64,000 nucleotides of DNA from contig OZ316895.1 in the NCBI GenBank assembly GCA_973895155.1, forward strand, positions 18,290,001 to 18,354,000, read 5' to 3'. Within the stretch, counting starts at the first letter, position 1. The number at the start of each line of letters is the position of its first letter. The DNA comes from Marsupella aquatica. Lineage: Eukaryota > Marchantiophyta. Both the position numbers and the translations under genes were made by a program. The notes beneath the pieces are model-generated. The model saw only the letters and a program-made list of their open reading frames with translations. It made no database searches and was not told the origin of the DNA. Positions 12,537 through 23,725 of the stretch are shown piece after piece.

Positions 12537-12815
12537 CAGACTAGCGGCTAGCAGACTAGTGGCTAGCAGACTAGCAGACTAGCGGCTAGCAGACTAGCAG
12601 ACTAGCGGCTAGCAGACTAGCAGACTAGTGGCTAGCAGACTAGCGGATAGCAGACTAGCGGACTAGCATACTAGCGGACTAGCGGCTACCAGACTAGTAG
12701 ACTAGCGATAGCAGACTAGCAGACTAGCGGATAGCAGACTAGTGGCTAGCAGACTAGCGATAGCATACTAGCGGACTAGCAGACTAGCAGACTAGCGGGT
12801 AGCAGATTAGCCAGA
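12537..12815 (+). repeat. GACTAGC / GGCTAGCA tandem array
   Basis: Short units built from GACTAGCAGACTAGCGGCTA repeat irregularly for about 280 bp. The second copy of the insertion has only a brief non-expanded counterpart near 60530-60570, so the array expanded in this copy. Confidence 0.85.
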
Positions 12816-13223
12816 GGCCACGGGTTAGCTCTACTCGGGCTAGATAGATAGCTTGGTTAGCCAAACTCGGGTTAGCTATGTAACTCGGGTTAGCGCAACA
12901 GTGCGTACCCCCTCTCGGTTGCGGGGGCATAACTTTCTCTGTATTTGCCCAAATTGGCTATAATTGACCTCGTTGGAAAGAGGAGCTCAAGCCGCTTCCA
13001 ACTCTGCTACCCACGCAGCAAATGGTTGAATAGAGAAATCGGGAGAGGAGGCGCAAGCTCGCGAAAACCATGGAGGAGGGCCAAATCCGAAGTACATAGT
13101 CAGTTTGAGATAGAAATAAAGTTGCGAGTTAGGGTTTAGTAGTTAGATATAGTGGCGGCTCTGTTAGGGCTAGGATGGGGCGCCAACAACGTAGCATCCA
13201 CCCATTTGGGCTTAGTGTGAGAG

Positions 13224-13230
13224 TATATAG
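13224..13230 (+). promoter_or_regulatory. TATA box of LTR-like insertion 1
   Basis: TATATAG preceded by GAGAG and followed by GGCAGCC; the counterpart in insertion 2 is TATATA on the minus strand at 60130-60135. It marks the plus strand as the transcribed strand of this insertion. Confidence 0.5.
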
Positions 13231-13306
13231 GGCAGCCCCCCGGTAGAGGCAGGGGGGGACTTCAGTTGTGTGATCTCACGTAGACTGAGCATCAGGGAGG
13301 AGCTCT

Positions 13307-13579
13307 ATGCAAGCAAGACTGGACTTGGACGTCGTGTGTTGGGGAGAGCTGGGTTGTGCTATTACTCAGGGAGTAATCAGCCAAGCTTCACAGCAACAGT
13401 TTGCCAGGTTTGCGAGCTGGATTGTGGCTCTTTCTAGTGGGCAGCACAACTGGGTTCTTTTCCCCCGATACATAGCCTTGGTGATAGGTGACGTATTGGT
13501 GATTGTAAACTGTGGGGAGGATTTTGATTGCATTTATGATGAGCATAGTAGGGAGGCTGAGACACTGATCGAGGTGTAG
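13307..13579 (+). pseudogene. Short frame shared by both LTR-like insertions, truncated copy
   Basis: 90 codons starting MQARLDLD, ended by a TAG where the second copy (59668-60051, minus strand) continues to 127 codons. Function unknown; it may only be conserved because the two insertions are recent relatives. Confidence 0.3.
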
Positions 13580-15022
13580 CAGGAGGAGCATTTACAGTTC
13601 AGTTTGGCAAGGCTACGTGATCCATGGGGAGTCCCGGCCTTTGTCTGGTAGAGAGCACTAAGGGATTTATGGCCAGAGCTGAGCTTGCATGGCAAGCATG
13701 AGGCTGGGCCTCATTGCAATCTGGGGTAGATCGCCGTTAGGCCTAGTACCAGCTTTGAAGTCGAGTCAACTATGCATGCGTAACTTGACATTCTGAAATG
13801 GAGGTGTGAGATCTGTATGTGCCCCCAAGAATGAAGTGCAGTGAAGGAGGTGGAGTTCAGGATTGAGTTTGCAAGGCAAGTACGGGATTGGTTCGAGTCC
13901 AATCTGCGGCCGCAATCTGGAGTGAGCCGGGCTTAGGTTCAGGATTGAGCTTGCATGGCAAGCACGGGGCTTGCGGGGCAAGCACGTCGCAATCTGGAGT
14001 AGACAACCTTCGGGACTATTGTTCGAATCAAGTGTTCTCAGTGAACTATTGTGCACATCGTTGAATCTAATTGAGTTTTCCTCTCAGGCCTCATTTCTCT
14101 CATGGATGTGTGTGTGTGTGTGAGGCAATCTGAGTGTATGATGGGACTAGCGGCGCCATTGAGAGGTGTACCGGGTGCATTGAAGTGGGTTGGGTGAGGG
14201 CTGTCATAACTCTGATTGCTGGGAGTGGAATGGCAGAGTGGTGGGGCAATGGCTTAGAAGTCCCTAAGCCGGGAATCAGTCAGAGTCACTGGTTTATGGG
14301 TACATTCCGGCGGCGGAATAGAAACATACCTATGGCAGTAAGCATACGTATAGACATATGCGCACCGTAGCGCTAGGCCCTGTGTGTACGGGCCCGACAT
14401 GAAGACCCCCTTCTCACCAGAACTATCATGAGTGCAAGAGCTGATTCCCAACCTTGGTCCTTGGGGATTGAGCTTGGGTGATGTGTGACAGAGTCTTGCT
14501 ATGATAGTCTAGCGTTAAGGGGATAAACCGGTGTATACCAGCCTTCACAACATCCCTCCGTGATCCTCAGGTACAAGGAGATAGTTTTGGCACCCAATAG
14601 TGACAGCTTGGGTGTCAAGACCCAATGTCAACCGCTTGACAGTTTGAAACACCTCTTCTTGGCCGACTTTTGTGACATTTGTTGTTTGGGCAAAACCATA
14701 TCTGGTCTGGATGAGGTTCTCCTCTAAAAAGTCTACATCCTCTTACAGATATTGCGACAACTCCTTCTGGATTTGGAAACCCAACCTTCTTTACTCAATT
14801 TCGACATTCATCGCGGCTTCCTCCTCCAACCGAGGGTCCCATTACAAGCTGGACCAGCACCGCGTTTTGTAGTTTGTCGGAGCTGCCAGAGACCTGGAGC
14901 TATGTCAGTTTCCATTGGGAGAAGAGATTCCTCAGGCGCGGCCTCAGCTTAATTTAGTAACTACAGTAATTCGCGACAAGTGTAGTTTGTATTTATGCAA
15001 TATGGACTCTCTAATATATAAG

Positions 15023-15169
15023 TAGCGCCTGGCGCTATCAAATCTCTTGCATGACTGCCATGTTCGTAGTTGCAAAAGTGTGCTTGTTCATACTAGCGCT
15101 TGGCGCTACTATATTGTAACAAGGAATTGGAGTCAGAATAATCATTTTCCATATTAGCGTCGGGCGCTA
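15023..15169. repeat. Three palindromes in the transposase I intron
   Basis: Sites at 15023-15037 (TAGCGCCTGGCGCTA), 15094-15108 (TAGCGCTTGGCGCTA) and 15155-15169 (TAGCGTCGGGCGCTA). Copies II and IV also have exactly three sites in this intron. Confidence 0.95.
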
Positions 15170-17193
15170 TTACAAATCAATGGTAACGGACTATCATGAA
15201 TCTAAGAAAATTCTTACCAGCCTAATGAAGTTTCCCATTGGCTCCAACGGACAACCCACCATGAGAGCCATCCTTGCAACATTCAAAGCTTCCCCTGATG
15301 GCAATTTCCAGCTCTCCACCAATCGTCGATCTCTCTTGACATACGATCTGCGTCCAAAAATGTTTTTGCGTTACGAAGACCGTCCCACATCTTCTTGTGT
15401 TCTTCAAGTTTTCCTTCTGGAACACCTTCGCGTGAATGCCGATGAAATGACTGATAAAAATGAAACGCATCCAATTGCTCTCGGTCAGTATCAGGTACCC
15501 CATTGAAGAAAACATTTCGCACCGCATTCCATCCAGCCTGGGTATTGTCCGCCATGAATCCTCGAATTTGAATGTTCTCTAGGCCATTTTCACTCGCAAC
15601 TTCTATCATCAATCACCACGCTCTCTCTAAGGACTTGGTGTCTTCAGCCTTTAATTCACAAGTGAAAATTGTACAAAGCGCCTGATAGTGATGATCATAT
15701 ACATGAACACTAAAAGTTAGCCAGTCCGATGTAATTCTATGCATGACGTCGAAACTCACCCATGACCCTTCTAATGAACCACCGGTCTGCATTTTCCGGA
15801 GAAGGTCGATCCCAGATCCTTCGCCTTTCACAGTCATCTTGAAGATGTGAGCACTTTCGTCTCGACATCCTTGGCCTGGAAGCAAATACCTATGAAGAAA
15901 GGGAAGTCTCACACACTTTTGCATCCACACCAAATATTCAAGCTCACCTTTGCCTTTCTGGTCTTGTCTCACACTTCGCAGAACAGAAGCAAACTTTTGT
16001 GGGGTAGCAACAACCATGAGGGACTCCCAGATCTCCTTCTCCTCTTCCGAAGACATTTCCTCCACGGATTCCTCACAGAGGGCATTGGTTAGAGAGTCTG
16101 TAGCCGCATTCTTTATCCCAGCGGGCGTAGCTCGTGGATTAGCCTGGAACTCCTTTGCGAGGTGAGTCTTAGCAACCTTTTCAGCCTCTCTCGACCACAC
16201 TCGATGACTGGGATGGTTGTGAAATCCCATGTGCACAACCAGCCGGGACATATACGCCAAATGAGTTGAATCCACTTTGGCCGAAGGATACATATAGAAC
16301 ATCATGGCCGGACACGATGTTGTACACATCGAAGGTTCAGAGCAGTGGTGACAGACAATACCACCTTGCGGTATGAGTTCTCCAACTCAAAAGGTGCCTG
16401 ATAGTTTTGGTGATCTCGCCCAGACTTGGTTGTTCCTAGTCTTTTTGTCTCTCCAGAATTGGCAAGAATTGTTCCGACATTCAAGAGAACCGGTACACTG
16501 AACCTTTCCAAAATCCCACATCTTCTTTGGTAAAACATTCGAAGATGTCTTGACAATGCGCGTCCAGTAATAGCAATCCTTCCCGCGGTCCATGTCCTTC
16601 AGTCGTTCCCCTTTTGAATTCACGCAATCGACTGGAGGCAACTCAAACACAACATTCCCATTGTATGTCATCGAGAGGCTGGGAACTATCTGATGCATGA
16701 AATCCTTCTCCCTGATGAAACGAGATAACTCGCTATGTCCCTTCGATTTTAGGATAGTATCCATCGCACTTTGCCGATATACAATTGGGACATCTTGAAC
16801 CTCCATCTTCACCACCAAGGGATCCACTGAGATCCTTTTCGGGACATCAAAGGAAAGGGGCAAATTCTTCCCATCGTCTTCCGAAGTGTCAGACAGATTG
16901 ACAACATCAACACCACTGGGAACAGGACATAGATCTTCCGATATTTCAGAATCTTCCAAAACAAAGACCTCGTATATTTTCTCCGGATACATCATCCAAA
17001 ACCTGAGTCCATCGACGACATCATAGAAGATGGTATTTGCCTTTGAATCCTTAGGGAGGAGGGACACAGAGAGAATACACTCTTTGGAAACATCAAATCT
17101 CAACCCCAAGTATTCATCTGAAACTCTCCTTGACTGAGATTCAGGGGATACAATAACCATGACGACATCCCGCGTGTCCTTGCGTCTCACTAC

Positions 17194-17852
17194 GATCGAT
17201 CATCCCATTTCAGCGGAAGATAATAATCGATGTCTCACTTCCCAATCGGTTTAAGGCTTGTTTGATGTACGAAGTTAATAACGACAGTATAAACAAACAT
17301 TGAATAATGACAAAGAAAGTTACGTTAATGGTTTGGACGATGTAAATCAATTGAATTTTGTCGTTATTCAACGGCTGTATTGAACCAGCTTAATTGTTGG
17401 GAGTTTAATAGCGTAGGGACTACTTTTGTGAACGGGGAAAAATTTGACAATGGAAGCATGACTCTCGACCGAATACAGTACCGCATGGCGAGGAGGACAG
17501 GGAAAACTCAGATTGTAATAATAGCGCTCGGCGCTATCATCAAAGCTTGTATGTTCTACCTCTAACAACAGACAGGAAATCCGTGAATCGGTCCAAGTAC
17601 GCACGTGTGCATTAAAGTTTCCACAATCGATGCATCTCGGACGTCAATTGCACGATCGGAAACCATTACATCTGAGACGTCCATGGAAATCCAAACGTTC
17701 TCATCTCTGTCCTCAAAACCTGGTCGGCGAGTCTGCCTCTCACCATTTGAAGTTCTTTGTTCTCATAAACATGTTTTGCGCTCCCGCGTCCATTTTTATA
17801 CGAGAAACTTCCGTTCAGTCTCGATCGTTTAGAGTCGTTTGTTTAAGTTTCC
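17194..17852. promoter_or_regulatory. Divergent spacer between transposase I and gene A
   Basis: About 660 bp with no open frame of note, between two genes that point away from each other, so it must hold both promoters if the element was functional. One perfect-arm palindrome (TAGCGCTCGGCGCTA) is at 17522-17536. No clear TATA box was found. Confidence 0.5.
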
Positions 17853-18289
17853 ATGGCTCCACCACGAGCTAAGGGGAAGGCGCAGGTTATGTTTCGAAGC
17901 GACAGCGATGGAGAGGGCGCTGAGGAGAAGTCTCTCGCAAAGCCTCCTTCTCATTCGAACGTCCCGATCTCGGCAAAGGGGAAAGTAATTGCGAAAACCC
18001 GGGTTGTATCCGCACCAGATGGTGCTCCTCAGGCTAAAGCAGAAGTTCAACCCGTCGCGCAGAAATGTCGGGTGTGGAAGGCGGCTTATCTTCATCACAC
18101 CCGTCACCTAGACATGGAAAACGTTCTTCAAGTGAAGGTGAGGATACAGACGATGATGCAGGGACCCATGATGAGTCGGGGTCCAACGACGACTCCTCTT
18201 GTAGTCGGGGTGGGTTTCGCTGGGGCGTTGGTTCTAGCGATTCCAACGATGATTCAGACGCGTACAAGCCAAGCTGGTGGGAAGATTAA
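17853..18289 (+). pseudogene. Gene A: short acidic Ser-rich transposon protein, copy 1
   Basis: Starts MAPPRAKGKAQV in a good plant start context (CCATGGCT), passes through a basic Lys-rich part (ISAKGKVIAKT), and ends in a Ser/Asp-rich acidic tail with SDAYKPSWWED. A one-base shift near 18064 separates the basic half from the acidic half. The second copy at 56095-56523 is continuous over the same length (142 residues), so the shift is damage rather than an intron. No known domain. It lies immediately upstream of ParB-MTase II on the same strand in both copies that keep it. A basic-then-acidic layout would suit a nuclear binding partner, but that is only inference. Confidence 0.6.
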
Positions 18290-18456
18290 CTGATCAACTG
18301 ATCCTAGAGATTAACACATGGACCGTCTCATCCTGGAGAACCCAGTAACCCTAAGTAGATTACCAACCTCATTTGGTGGAGTTCGATGTTGACAGCCACG
18401 ACCAGTTGATGCAGTGATGGTAGAAATGGTAGTCAATCTTTTGCCAACACGATAGT

Positions 18457-18544
18457 CTCAGAATCTATTGGGAGGTTACTCTCATGTTTTTACTCAATAT
18501 CTCGGAATCTATTGGGAGGTTACTCTCATGTTTTTACTCAATAT
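18457..18544 (+). repeat. 44-bp direct tandem duplication
   Basis: Two nearly identical 44-bp units (18457-18500 and 18501-18544), one base different, in the spacer between gene A and ParB-MTase II. The rest of 18290-18930 holds no gene. Confidence 0.9.
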
Positions 18545-18749
18545 TTCGAGACTTTGTGAAGTAAAGCCGATACCATTAAATGGAGTTTGAATCTATTAGC
18601 CATCCCTTACGCATTTTTCATTATTCAGTTTATTTTTCAATGTTTTGCCTTATAGGAATGAGTAAATCTTTTCACCAAATGTCTTTTGAAAGTCTTCATA
18701 ATGCTTGTAGTTTTCGATGGAGTGGTCTTACCCGTGACAGGTTCCATAT

Positions 18750-18899
18750 TAGCGCTCGGCGCTAGCATTGGAATGCTCAAACTTATGCTTCTAATACCAG
18801 ATGGATTCTTAAATATTTGTGGATATGTAAGAGTTTGTATTACTCTCTCATGATGAGTAACATCGATTCGGATGCGATTTATGATAGCACCGAGCGCTA
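18750..18899. repeat. Two palindromes ahead of ParB-MTase II
   Basis: Sites at 18750-18764 (TAGCGCTCGGCGCTA) and 18885-18899 (TAGCACCGAGCGCTA), upstream of the first exon. Confidence 0.9.
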
Positions 18900-19790
18900 A
18901 TAACGCTTACGCCGACTCGGACAGAGTTGTATGATACTGTCCGACGTTCTGCTCAATGCCATCGCCATCTCTCAGTGGGGTAATACGAGGATGGGAGATA
19001 GTCATGCCGGTCATTCCGAGTCCTCACAATCCTCTTTTTCAGGTTCTGTGTACACCCATCGCGTGACTCGGTCCGCTGTGTCTCATTCACATTCAGATAT
19101 TGGCTCAACTCTTCCGACTGCGCGATCAAGAAGGGGGAGAATGGACACGACTGAGGAAGTTGCTCGAGTTGATTTCGGTGTTGCTGGACTTTCAATGGAC
19201 GATTACATTTCCAAGCATGTCTTGTCCTTTGGGAGAGATTTCAGAGGATTGGGGAAGGAGCCTCCACAAATTCCTCTATGTTGATTGATTCATATGGAAG
19301 TGGTGCGGACATTGCAGAAGCAGAGCGCTTCCATCGACAAATTGAAGGAGTCATTCCGGATTTCTAGATACAATTCACGCATGGGCATGCCATTTTATGT
19401 ACAGCCAACGAATGCGGATGGGGTTCCACAGATTTGCACTAATGAGATTAGAGCCTCTTGGGACCCAATCTGGGTTGCCGAGAATGACAAGTTTGAGGAA
19501 GAGTGTGACGCTGATCCTGATTTCAGAGTTTTGAAGGACAAGATGTTTTGTGTCTTCGATGGAAATCACCGTTTGTATTCGTGGTCGATTGTGACAGCAG
19601 AGAATCCGGACAACATTAAGTACCACCCTCGTGTGACTTGCATTGTTTTCAATGGAGATAAAGGTTCCCTCGTGGAGCTCGAGCTGCCATACGCTGTCAA
19701 CCAGTAAGCCATTCCTCAGGACAACCTCATTTAATATGACGTACTAGTTCAAGATGGATTTTGGATGTGATATTATCTTTGGTGTTTTAC

Positions 19791-19805
19791 TAGCGCCCGG
19801 CGCTG
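19791..19805. repeat. Palindrome in intron 1 of ParB-MTase II
   Basis: TAGCGCCCGGCGCTG; same intron as the site at 9516 in copy I. Confidence 0.9.
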
Positions 19806-21242
19806 CTAATTTACAATTAAATTTTGACGTAGGTTGGGACAAGCTGTGGTTGAGCCGTCTTGGATTCTTGATGCCAACAGAATCTCTTGTCTTTTATCCC
19901 ATGACGTAGAGCACTACAAACCCCTAATTGATGCTACGAGTTATGCTAAGTTTGAAGCCATTCGAAAGAAGACTTGAAAGGGTTCTTGGTATACACACAA
20001 GATGCCACAAGACGCGCTCATCTACATTTTGTGTGAGAACAAGATTAAATCTTACACAAACCAGTTCAAAGTGGACATGGATTTTGCGGCCGCCCAGGGG
20101 ACTCCGTGGTCCGAAGAGGAGACGCATAAGTGGCATGAAGCTATGATGAAGGAAGCGACAAAAGACTGGGCTATCAAAGTAACAAAGATCACTCCATTGC
20201 TGCACCTTGATTTTGGTGACTACTTGGCTACATGTGCCGAAATGTTTCCCGTCACAGAGAAGAACAAAAGAGAAAAAAAGCCCGATACAGTTGTTTGCAC
20301 TATGGACCATGCTCGTCTGTTTACTGCAGTTACTTATCTGGATCCGAAGTTAAGGTGTACCCTTCTCGTTGCCCATTGCACTCCGGAGATTCAGAAACAG
20401 TTCTTTCATCCGGCTAGTGTGAACGATGATCCTGTAAAACAATGGTACCATACCTGGCATATCTGGAATTCAGTGGAGGAAATTGCTACTGGATTGATCC
20501 TCACCTTGCTCGAGCAGGTGTTGGATTGCATGCAAGATGATCGTCTTGTCAAGTCTGGGTGTGAGTCCCTGGATGTTCTCATGAAGTCCATTATCAAAGA
20601 ATTCAAATCATTTGGAGACCTTGTCAAGGCTAAATTTTTCAACATAATGTGGCCATCAAAGTATGCAGACAAGGAGGACTACACTGAGCGGAACCGGAAA
20701 CGAGCCAAGCGATACGTTTACCATTTCTACATGTGGATGGAGTTGCGATCTCCTGAGGTTTTGTGGGCTTACCCTGGTGCATTTCAAAAGTGGGTGATTA
20801 TCAAAGATGGTGACCACCTTGTTGATCTGTATTCGATGTACCCAGCTGAGGGAAAGTTCCCACCTCGCGCCTTGTCAGAGTGGGAGAGACTCCACTGCCC
20901 ATGGTATCTTGACACTGACAAATGGGATCTGCCTTTCGATGAGGTGGAGAAAGACGCTTTCATGAAGTTACAGAAGTCGCAAATCCCAGCAAGGTACATA
21001 TCGGAGATGAAGCAGGGTCTTGCGATTGAAGTGGATGCTTTGACAACTGAACTGCAGAAGAAATGCAAGACAGTCGTCGTGCATGTTGACCGGAGCCGAA
21101 AGCCAAGAGTGAAGGCCAAGAATAAATCTGCAGCTCCCAGTGAATCAACTTGATCGCTTAAAAAACGTAAGTTTGCCTCTTAGGATTCAGTAAAGTATTC
21201 CCGCTCTTGTTTGTATGACATATTTTCCCCCAATTGATACTA

Positions 21243-21257
21243 TTACGCCAAGCGCTA
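21243..21257. repeat. Palindrome in intron 2 of ParB-MTase II
   Basis: TTACGCCAAGCGCTA, a weakened copy; copies I and III have sites in this intron as well. Confidence 0.75.
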
Positions 21258-22026
21258 TTATGAGAACTAGTTCTGTTGAGTACCGTCTCTCCGTCTTTCA
21301 AGGGGAAGGAAGTCGGATGCTATCGGTGATGTAAAAGAGGACGCTACTCCTCAGGCCTCTGAAGCTAACACTAGTGCGGAAAATACACCAGATCAGGGAA
21401 CCCCTGGGGAGAGTGGAAAGGCAGTGGTTCCAGTGGACGCGACAAGTATGAAGAAGAAGAAAAAGAGAGGAACACTTGAGGATAGGCTTGGATCTTTGTC
21501 CCGAGATTCAGTTGCGTCTACTGGATTGCAAAGAGATGTGGGGAATTTCAAACAAAAGTGTACTCGACATTGTTTTGTGGAGTCGAGTGTTACAGAATGT
21601 TTTGATTCCCTGTTTAACAAGGGAGAAAAGCCGGACTGGGTTTCTAATATTGAAGGTTGGGGGAAGAGCTGGTGAAGTCTGGGGATCGAGCAAAAGGGGT
21701 TGTCCGAGGGGGAAAAGAAAGAGCTTTTGGAGTTGATGCTGGTTTCATATATCTTCCAACTGGGTTGAAACCAACACTTGTGGATAGGAAGGTTCCTAAA
21801 TGGAACCTTCAAGATTATACGATTCCAAGTGCCTTTTTCAGAACAATGGATCCTTTCCTAGCAGATGATGGATTGCTAGCGATTTTGCACAGAGGCGACT
21901 ATGACCAAGTTTCCGAGGTCATTGCAGCTTGTCAATTTTCACAGAAATTCCAGTGTATCTCGACACACAATGTTTTCATGGGCACTCCAATGTACAGGCC
22001 TCGCTCGGATATGCAGGTATGTATAG

Positions 22027-22104
22027 TAGCGCCTGGCGCTATTCCAAAGTTTCTGTTTGGTGTCCTCCTTTGGAGATTGACGGCGACGCTAGCACCAGGC
22101 GCTA
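22027..22104. repeat. Two palindromes in intron 3 of ParB-MTase II
   Basis: TAGCGCCTGGCGCTA at 22027-22041 and TAGCACCAGGCGCTA at 22090-22104. Copies III (two) and IV (one) have sites in the same intron; in copy I this intron has shrunk to about 89 bp without a site. Confidence 0.95.
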
Positions 22105-23248
22105 GTGTGGAATATCCTCTTCGTGAAATGTTTCCGTATTCTCGACGTAGCATCTGATGTTTATTATGAACAAAACGTTATTCGATGTGCAGATTTTTAC
22201 GCTCACTCTCAATGTTTTTGGGCGTGTTTCGTCCAAAGGTAGGGCCCCTAAGGATCCCAAATTTGGGCCTCTTTCACATACAGAGGATCCTTCAATAACC
22301 AATCTCATTGGTTTTCCCGTGCCAAAAAATGATCCTCTGCCGGAGCTTGCGTTTGCCGGGAATTCAAGGCTGCCTGTGGGTTTCATGCAGTCCGTTTTAG
22401 AATTAATTACCCTCCCTGGGGATATTGTCATAGACTGGACTGTTGGGGCCGGAAGTACATTTGTTGCTGGAGATCATTGTGGGAGGTTTGTAGTTGGGAT
22501 TGAAAATCGTAAAGAGTTTCTTGACATTGCCACAAAATTTTTCTTTGGACTTCTCGAGAATAAAGAGGCCTCCACGTCCATGCCTCCGCACCGGCAGGTG
22601 GGGAGTAAGAAGCAGGACAGACTCCGTGTTGTTCTTAATTTTGATTCTGACGAGGACAATGATGGAGGCAATGGTACGCAACAGTCCAAAGATGATGGGG
22701 CCTCCAAGAAAGTGGTGAACCTCGAGTCTTCTGAATCTGAGGATAGTGAAGAGTCTTCTGAGTAATGATCTTCAGCTTCCCTGTCTTTTTTTTCTTTTTA
22801 AGTGTGACGTTAGTGTCTCCAACATTCCACCATTTTCCCGGACCCGACTAAAAATATCGGATTCAACTTTCCAGGTCTGAGTGGAATCTTTTGAAGGGCT
22901 TTCAACTACGGAGGAAAGTCGCTAGGAATGCAATAGAAACCCCGGAGAAGCCGTTTGTCTTGCCTTCTTATGCAGAAAAGGCGGCTCAAAAAGCAGATTC
23001 TGTGAGAATGCTGACTTGGGAAAGCAAAGGCCTGAGGCTCAAAAGGGGCTCTGATAGAAAGTTTATGAAGAATCGCTATGTCGATGACATCGTCCCGAGC
23101 AAGTATGTAGACGATGAAGCTGAGTCTACTGATAGATCACAAAGTAGTGAAGAAGAATCAGAACTAGATTCGACTAATTCAAAATCTGATGGCTAGCCAG
23201 ACTTTAAAACTATATTTTGGGGATATAGATATTGGCTATTTTACAAAA

Positions 23249-23549
23249 TAGCGCTTGGCGCTATTGTGAACACATGTAATATTGATGGGTGTTTATAAAG
23301 TGAGACTGACTGTCCACATTGTTTTTTGACTAAACTTTCCTCTGTGAAGCGGACAATCTTAACTTGGGATGTATTACAATTGGGTGTTTACCCTAAAGTT
23401 GATCTCTATTTTTAAGTCTGTTATTGAGGTCTGTATACTAGCGTCGGGCGCTAGTATACATATGTTTTTGGGGATACTTTTGCAAATGGATGTTTCGAAT
23501 GAGGTTTCGGGTATTTTGGACTGTTTCAGGACTGTAGCGCTGGGCGCTA
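23249..23549. repeat. Three palindromes 3' of ParB-MTase II
   Basis: Sites at 23249-23263, 23439-23453 and 23535-23549, between the stop codon and the transposon end. No gene is seen in 23197-23717. Confidence 0.95.
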
Positions 23550-23639
23550 GTATTACGATGTGTTTCAAAATGATGGATTTTAGAGGTTTCGATCTCATTT
23601 TATGAGAGATGTCAGATTAGGGAAGATTTTTTTGGTGCA

Positions 23640-23725
23640 GACATTTGCTGCTATGAGCTTTACTGTTTGTTGTTTGTTGTTTGTTGTTTGCTGTTTGCTG
23701 TCACTGTGAAAAGCCTCCAATGGAC
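23640..23725 (-). repeat. Right terminal repeat and target duplication of the inner transposon
   Basis: TTTGTTG-type units (23667-23702) lead into GCTGTCACTGTGAAAAGCCTC, ending at 23717, followed by CAATGGAC (23718-23725). A closely similar stretch at 31100-31221 ends ParB-MTase III's element. Confidence 0.8.

Larger units (their letters stand above)
12134..14641 (+). mobile_element. LTR-like insertion 1 (probable solo LTR) inside transposase I
   Basis: Starts TGTGACGCC and ends GCTTGACA, flanked by GTTTG on both sides (12129-12133 and 14642-14646). TG...CA ends, a 5-bp duplication and a TATA box point to a solo LTR of a family with very long LTRs. The ends also match each other imperfectly over about 20 bp (TGTGACGCCGGTGACAT against TGTCAAGCGGTTGACAT), more than most LTRs. 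The same family is present at 58722-61366, in the same orientation relative to the transposase gene. It holds no family palindromes. Confidence 0.7.
11529..17193 (-). pseudogene. Transposase I: MULE-like transposase with SWIM finger, interrupted
   Basis: Exon 1 (about 17193-15218) contains RKDTRDV near the start, YRQSAMDTILKSKGHSELSRF, a Cys/His cluster (CTGSLECRNNSC, VCHHC, HMGFHNHPS) typical of zinc-binding N-terminal halves of MULE-type transposases, and probable catalytic Asp residues in SFDVMHR and FMADN. Exon 2 is reduced: 14945-14647 and 12133-11529, with the LTR-like insert 12134-14641 between. About 640 bp present in copies II and IV (including the probable catalytic Glu region TGLESRHA) is missing after the intron. 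The C-terminus has the SWIM finger (CSCEDF ... MPCKH). In-frame TGA codons at about 16385 and 15613 replace Arg codons, and the start is shifted out of frame. It reads away from gene A, about 660 bp apart. Confidence 0.75.
18931..23196 (+). pseudogene. ParB-MTase II: most complete ParB-like/methyltransferase-like gene
   Basis: Exons 18931-19703, 19833-21166, 21303-22016, 22193-22761 and 22875-23196, with GT-AG borders supported by the other copies; about 1,230 residues. ParB-like part at about residues 110-240: IPLC, SIDKLKESF, MPFYVQP, then VFDGNHRLYSW. Middle part (exon 2) unrecognised. Methyltransferase-like part in exons 3-4: AGFIYLPTG, MDPFLADDGLLAILHRGDYD, then VGFMQSVLELI..PGDIVIDWTVGAGSTFVAGD..GRFVVGIENR, in the order IV-V-X-I expected of beta-class N6/N4 enzymes. 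DPPY/DPPW is absent. Exon 5 holds KPFVLPSYAEKAA and YVDD twice, then an acidic tail. Damage: TGA at 19282 and 19974 where copy I has CGA, TGA at 21151, and frameshifts near 21304 and 21667. The start codon is a guess. Confidence 0.75.
11071..23717. mobile_element. Inner ParB-methyltransferase transposon (12.65 kb)
   Basis: Flanked by CAATGGAC at 11063-11070 and 23718-23725. The left end reads GAGTATAACCACCGTGACAG; the right end, reversed, reads GAGGCTTTTCACAGTGACAG, so the inverted ends share GAG and GTGACAGCAAA with mismatches between. Contents: transposase I on the minus strand (with an LTR-like insert), then, divergently, gene A and ParB-MTase II on the plus strand. It interrupts the promoter spacer of a related element, an insertion of the family into itself. 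Confidence 0.85.

Noticed and set aside
18931-23196. Bacterial contamination as the source of the ParB-methyltransferase gene
   Set aside because: Five exons with GT-AG introns, linkage to a SWIM transposase, and plant retroelements on all sides argue for a eukaryotic location.
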